64,000 bases of DNA, taken from assembly GCA_050953285.1 (NCBI GenBank), contig JBMNMK010000002.1, positions 1,116,001-1,180,000 on the forward strand, written 5' to 3'. Each line of letters opens with the position of its first letter. The first letter of the stretch is position 1. The stretch is from Olsenella_K sp050953285. Its GTDB lineage: Bacteria > Actinomycetota > Coriobacteriia > Coriobacteriales > Atopobiaceae. Positions 61,167 through 64,000 of this stretch are shown here, in pieces. A program made the position numbers and the translations under genes. The notes under the pieces are model-generated. The model had not been told where the DNA came from. It did no database searches and saw only the letters and a program-made list of their open reading frames with translations.

Positions 61167-62240
61167 TTAATGCATACGCTTCGAGCGCATGGGTTTTTCG
61201 CCTACGGAGGTACTCACGTGGGAAAGATCCAGCTCCGGGCCCTGCACGCCGGTGGCGTCAAACGCGGGTACAAAGCTTTCCGAAACCGTACCCCCTTGCT
61301 GCCACCACATGCGCTCAAAGCCACAATCATCCGCATGATCAAGGACGTATTCATACTCTTCTTGCGTGAGCGCACGCGCAAGCGCTCCGCCGTGCTTCTT
61401 GCAATACTCGTTGGGCGTGTACTGATTCATCACGGAAATATCGACGCTATTGCCGCATAACTCCCAGACTTTATCCAGCACCGCGCATGAATCATCCGCA
61501 TGATCTGGAAGCACCAAGTGGCGGACGATAATCCCGCGCTTCATGAGACCTGATTCGTCCAGCTCACGGCCGCCCGCCGACTCTACCGCCTCATGCATAT
61601 GCGCCAGCGCCGCTTGCGCCTGGGCAGGGTAATCTTTTGCGCCGGAAAGCTTTTGGGCAAGATCGGCAGAGGTGTACTTGAAATCCGTCAGCCATACATC
61701 TATGTAGGGAGCCAGCGCATCCACGACCTCTACCAGCTCATATCCCGAGGTATTGCACACCATAGGAACGCTCAAGCCTGCTGCTCTAGCGGCTTTGATT
61801 GCCTCTATAACATCAGGCGAGAAGTGCAGCGGCGTCACGAGATTAATATTATGTGCACCTTGTGCCTCCAGCTCGAGCATCATCTCTGCCAGACGAGCCA
61901 CGCTGACTGGAAGGCCAAAGCCGCCATGTGAGATCTCCTGGTTCTGGCAAAACACGCAGCCCAAAGGACAGCTGGAAAAGAAGATGGCGCCACTTCCCCG
62001 ATCCCCAGAAATGGGAGGTTCTTCCCAAAAATGCAGGGCAGAGCGCGCCACCTTGAGCTGCGCGGTAGCCCCGCAAAGGCCACGTGCACCTGAAAGTCGC
62101 TTGGCATGGCAGCGCCTAGGACAGAGCTCACAGCACTCATAGCAATCCCTTGTGATCTCAAGCGTGCCATCCTCCCGCTGTGCATATGCGGGTGTGTGAC
62201 CCAAAAAACGCTCCTCTTCTGGCATCTGCTCTGACTGCAT
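61167..62240 (-). CDS. Radical SAM protein, PflX-like (PFL-activase related)
   Basis: Radical S-adenosylmethionine enzyme. The 4Fe-4S site is CPLGCVFCQNQEIS (Cys91-x3-Cys95-x2-Cys98). An N-terminal Cys cluster (CYECCELCPRRC, then GARGLCG) resembles PflX/COG1313 proteins, which are of unknown substrate but related to pyruvate-formate-lyase activases. 357 aa from the ATG at 62240, preceded by GGATGGGA; an open frame extends 13 codons further. No glycyl-radical enzyme is adjacent. Confidence 0.87.
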   Translation of the reverse strand: MQSEQMPEEERFLGHTPAYAQREDGTLEITRDCYECCELCPRRCHAKRLSGARGLCGATAQLKVARSALHFWEEPPISGDRGSGAIFFSSCPLGCVFCQNQEISHGGFGLPVSVARLAEMMLELEAQGAHNINLVTPLHFSPDVIEAIKAARAAGLSVPMVCNTSGYELVEVVDALAPYIDVWLTDFKYTSADLAQKLSGAKDYPAQAQAALAHMHEAVESAGGRELDESGLMKRGIIVRHLVLPDHADDSCAVLDKVWELCGNSVDISVMNQYTPNEYCKKHGGALARALTQEEYEYVLDHADDCGFERMWWQQGGTVSESFVPAFDATGVQGPELDLSHVSTSVGEKPMRSKRMH

Positions 62241-62291
62241 GGTTCCCATCCACATGTGCCGCACGGATGCGTGCAGCACCTACCTAGTAAA

Positions 62292-62321
62292 AAGGACCCG
62301 GATGCCAACACCCGAGTCCTT
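62292..62321 (-). terminator. Terminator after the tRNA gene
   Basis: On the minus strand a 10-base stem with one mismatch (62312-62321 and 62292-62301) is followed by TTTTTAC, just after the tRNA 3' end. Confidence 0.75.
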
Positions 62322-62328
62322 GAATGTA

Positions 62329-62404
62329 TGGTGGAGATGAAGGGATTCGAACCCTCGGCCTCTGCCTTGCGAAGGCAGCGCTCTCCCAGCTGAGCTACAT
62401 CCCC
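62329..62404 (-). tRNA. tRNA-Ala(CGC)
   Basis: Folds as a complete cloverleaf of 76 bases with CCA encoded. Acceptor GGGGATG pairs with CATCTCC, the D-arm is GCTCAGCTGGGAGAGC, anticodon stem CTGCC/GGCAG closes loop TTCGCAA (anticodon CGC, reading GCG), and the T-arm is GAGGGTTCGAATCCCTT. Discriminator A. Confidence 0.95.
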
Positions 62405-62484
62405 GAGCAATAACGCGCGAAGAACATTCTTACAATTTAGCAAGACCATGTCAACTCACGTATGCGCTGCACCAAGAAAGCCGC

Positions 62485-62660
62485 ATAAAGCCGCCTTCCT
62501 GCAGGTGCGATTATGAACCCACCCATCATAAGGTGGGTGCCCGCGACGTCTGTTCCAGCTTCCTTATAGCTAAGGATCCCTGTACTAAGAGCGCTATATG
62601 GGCTCCCAATAAACGCTTGTCGGTTCACCCAGTTTGCCCCACAGGAAGTCGGCACCTCTA
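62485..62660 (-). ncRNA. ssrS: Probable 6S RNA
   Basis: Noncoding stretch with strong structure on the minus strand. The ends pair as GCCGACTTCCTG (62642-62653) and CAGGAAGGCGGC (62490-62501), with 11 of 12 pairs. The 3' half carries a hairpin ACCCACC/GGTGGGT (62516-62538) followed by a CCTGC-GGCGGC-like end closely resembling the 3' part of E. coli 6S RNA. An inner hairpin TCCTTA/TAAGGA is at 62561-62576. The ends are estimated. 6S RNA binds sigma-70 RNA polymerase in stationary phase. The alternative is another structured RNA. Confidence 0.62.
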
Positions 62661-62809
62661 ATATAGAGCCTGCAGCGCCCGATAACAGACTTGACTTAAT
62701 TCAGATGTTCGGAAAAATGGGATAAGTGACCTTTTTCTTGCATGACCTTGAGGCTCACCTGAAGGTTGTGCTCATCTGATGGCGGCAATCAAGGAGGTGC
62801 CTATTCCAG

Positions 62810-64000
62810 ATGTTGAGCTGGTGGGTACCTTTCATCTCGGTCTTTTCTGCCGCGCTCATCACCACTATTATCACCACGCCCCTCGCACGCAGGCTTGCCT
62901 GGAAGCTGCATGCCGTCGACTACCCCGCCGCGCGCCGCGTCAATCAAAGGCCAATTCCGCGCATGGGCGGAGTCGCCCTCATGTGTGGACTTATTGTGGC
63001 GGAGATCGTACAGATCTTGGGCGTGAACTTTCTGGGCTGGCCGCGCGTCTTTGTTCCGCTTGCCCGTCAGACCGTCAACTACCCGTTGCTCTTCTCGGCC
63101 TTTGCGGTGATATTTATCACCGGCCTTCTGGACGATAAATTCACGCTCTCGCCCACACAAAAACTGGCAGGCCAGGTAGCTGCTTCCTGCTTAGCCGTTG
63201 CGTCTGGGCTCATGATAGATGAAATCGTGAACCCGTTTCAGAACTCCATCATCCGCTTTGGCATATTTTCACTGCCCATCACCGTGATTTTCCTGGTTTC
63301 CTACACCAATATCTTCAACCTCATCGACGGCCTAGACGGGCTGGCATCAGGCATTGCGTGCATAGCAAGTCTCACCATGTGGATCATCTCATCCATCTCC
63401 GGGCGCCTTGATGCAGCCATTCTTTCCATGATGATTGCAGGCACGACGCTGGGATTTTTGCGCTACAACTTCAATCCAGCATCCATTTTTCTGGGCGATT
63501 CCGGCTCTCTGCTCATCGGTTTTGCGCTGGGCTCCGTCTCACTTCTTTCGGTTTCTCGTGTCGCCGGCCTCACCGCTATCATCATTCCGCTCGTGGTAGC
63601 CGGCATTCCCATCATTGACACCTTCTCCGCAATCGTGCGGCGCGGACGCGCGCACGTAAGCATTGGCCATGCGGACAAAGGCCACATCCACCACCGGCTC
63701 ATGAACGCCGGCCTGGGACAAAGGCAGACGGCGCTTGTCATCTACGCATGGACCGCCGCACTCTGCATTGGCTCTGTCATTATGACCCAGGTGCAGGTCT
63801 TTCCTCGCATCATCATCTTCCTGTTGCTCATAGTGGCCTCAGGACTCTTTGCCAGCCGCCTGGGCCTTTTCAGGCCCGTCCTCCTCCACCACACCGATCC
63901 TGAAACGGGCAAAGACGAGCTGGTCGATCCCCAAAATCCCGCCTTTGAGCAGGAAAAAGAAAAGTTTGACGAGTCACATCTTTCGCTGGGCGAGAAGAAC
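62810..64000 (+). CDS. WecA/TagO-like undecaprenyl-phosphate sugar-1-phosphate transferase (partial)
   Basis: Integral membrane enzyme that starts wall-polymer or glycan synthesis by moving a sugar-phosphate onto undecaprenyl phosphate. MraY/WecA motifs: ITGLLDDKF (Asp-Asp), NLIDGLDGLASG, FLGDSGSLLIGF and HADKGHIHHRL; the last distinguishes WecA/TagO from MraY. About ten helices. The start is the ATG at 62810 with AAGGAGG 12 bases upstream. The frame is open to the window edge, so the end is missing; 397 codons are present. The final bases are a dispersed-repeat copy in the charged tail. Confidence 0.9.
   Translation, partial: MLSWWVPFISVFSAALITTIITTPLARRLAWKLHAVDYPAARRVNQRPIPRMGGVALMCGLIVAEIVQILGVNFLGWPRVFVPLARQTVNYPLLFSAFAVIFITGLLDDKFTLSPTQKLAGQVAASCLAVASGLMIDEIVNPFQNSIIRFGIFSLPITVIFLVSYTNIFNLIDGLDGLASGIACIASLTMWIISSISGRLDAAILSMMIAGTTLGFLRYNFNPASIFLGDSGSLLIGFALGSVSLLSVSRVAGLTAIIIPLVVAGIPIIDTFSAIVRRGRAHVSIGHADKGHIHHRLMNAGLGQRQTALVIYAWTAALCIGSVIMTQVQVFPRIIIFLLLIVASGLFASRLGLFRPVLLHHTDPETGKDELVDPQNPAFEQEKEKFDESHLSLGEKN
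63988..64000 (+). repeat. Dispersed repeat core, cut by window end
   Basis: Plus strand GGGCGAGAAGAAC; whether the CCTGC extension follows cannot be seen. It codes Gly-Glu-Lys-Asn in the cytoplasmic tail of the WecA-like protein. Confidence 0.85.

Noticed and set aside
62529..62550. T-box-like string AAGGTGGGTGCCCGCG on the plus strand
   Set aside because: Resembles the T-box antiterminator sequence only partly, lacks the rest of a T-box leader, is not followed by an amino-acid gene, and is explained by the hairpin of the minus-strand RNA.
62437..62655. 72-codon minus-strand frame
   Set aside because: Coincides with the structured region that resembles 6S RNA, and has no ribosome binding site.
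1..64000. CRISPR array, prophage or integrative element
   Set aside because: No regularly spaced direct repeats with unique spacers, no phage structural or integrase genes; the only mobile element seen is the IS at 12559-13704.

Overview
The window reads as one contiguous piece of chromosome from an anaerobic, saccharolytic, high-to-moderate GC Gram-positive. A Coriobacteriia member of the Atopobiaceae type (Olsenella/Atopobium relatives) fits best. The grounds are a complete rnfCDGEAB ion-translocating ferredoxin:NAD oxidoreductase cluster, a transcription factor Rho with a very long Arg/Lys/Ala-rich N-terminal extension, a sortase-anchored VaFE/SpaA surface protein, a Feo system with FeoA fused to FeoB, and actinobacterial-style proteins without outer-membrane functions. 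The assignment is inference from gene content; no rRNA is present.

Layout. 1-650: no convincing gene. 0.65-5.9 kb: M18 aminopeptidase, HD nucleotidase, phosphofructokinase, a DEDDh exonuclease and small orphans. 6.3-9.7 kb: larE plus a three-gene nickel ECF transporter (larMN-larQ-larO), suggesting nickel-pincer cofactor supply, with no larA, larB or larC in view. 9.9-14.5 kb: DegV protein, a dicarboxylate/amino-acid symporter, an intact IS1595-type insertion sequence with a perfect 8-bp target duplication, and a HAD phosphatase. 14.6-22.6 kb: htpG, a ComB-like gene and the rnf operon. 23.1-27.5 kb: iron alcohol dehydrogenase, a short-chain dehydrogenase coupled to a small gene with an in-frame TGA, a flavin reductase and glycerate kinase. 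27.6-30.6 kb: a large LPXTG surface protein. 30.8-36.5 kb: flavoprotein, cysteine desulfidase, cation efflux, AlkD. 36.5-39.8 kb: an ArsR-controlled operon (COG0523 GTPase, small thioredoxin, ArsP/UPF0718 permease, ArsR, membrane-bound GIY-YIG protein). 39.8-43.2 kb: QueG-like Fe-S protein and FeoAB. 43.3-46.3 kb: a selenium/sulfur trafficking cluster (DUF3343, TusA/YedF-like, YedE-like permease, class V aminotransferase). 46.4-51.3 kb: a complete liv branched-chain amino-acid ABC transporter. 51.5-62.4 kb: VanZ, a membrane coiled-coil protein, rho, a tandem-wHTH MarR protein, argS, pncB, a tail-anchored protein, a PflX-like radical SAM enzyme, tRNA-Ala and a probable 6S RNA. The window ends inside a WecA/TagO-like glycosyl-phosphate transferase.

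The most striking non-gene signal is a dispersed oligonucleotide, consensus GGGCGAGAAGAACCTGC. Its 12-base core GGCGAGAAGAAC occurs exactly six times, and near matches occur at many more places. Copies lie on both strands and sit mainly in gene ends, protein linkers and disordered tails. They are read in different frames (Gly-Glu-Lys-Asn, Ser-Ser-Arg-Pro, Arg-Glu-Glu), so the constraint looks like one on DNA, as for DNA-uptake or Chi-like sequences.

Metabolically the window suggests an anaerobe that conserves energy through Rnf, disposes of reductant through alcohol dehydrogenase, degrades cysteine, imports branched-chain amino acids and ferrous iron, and handles nickel and selenium.
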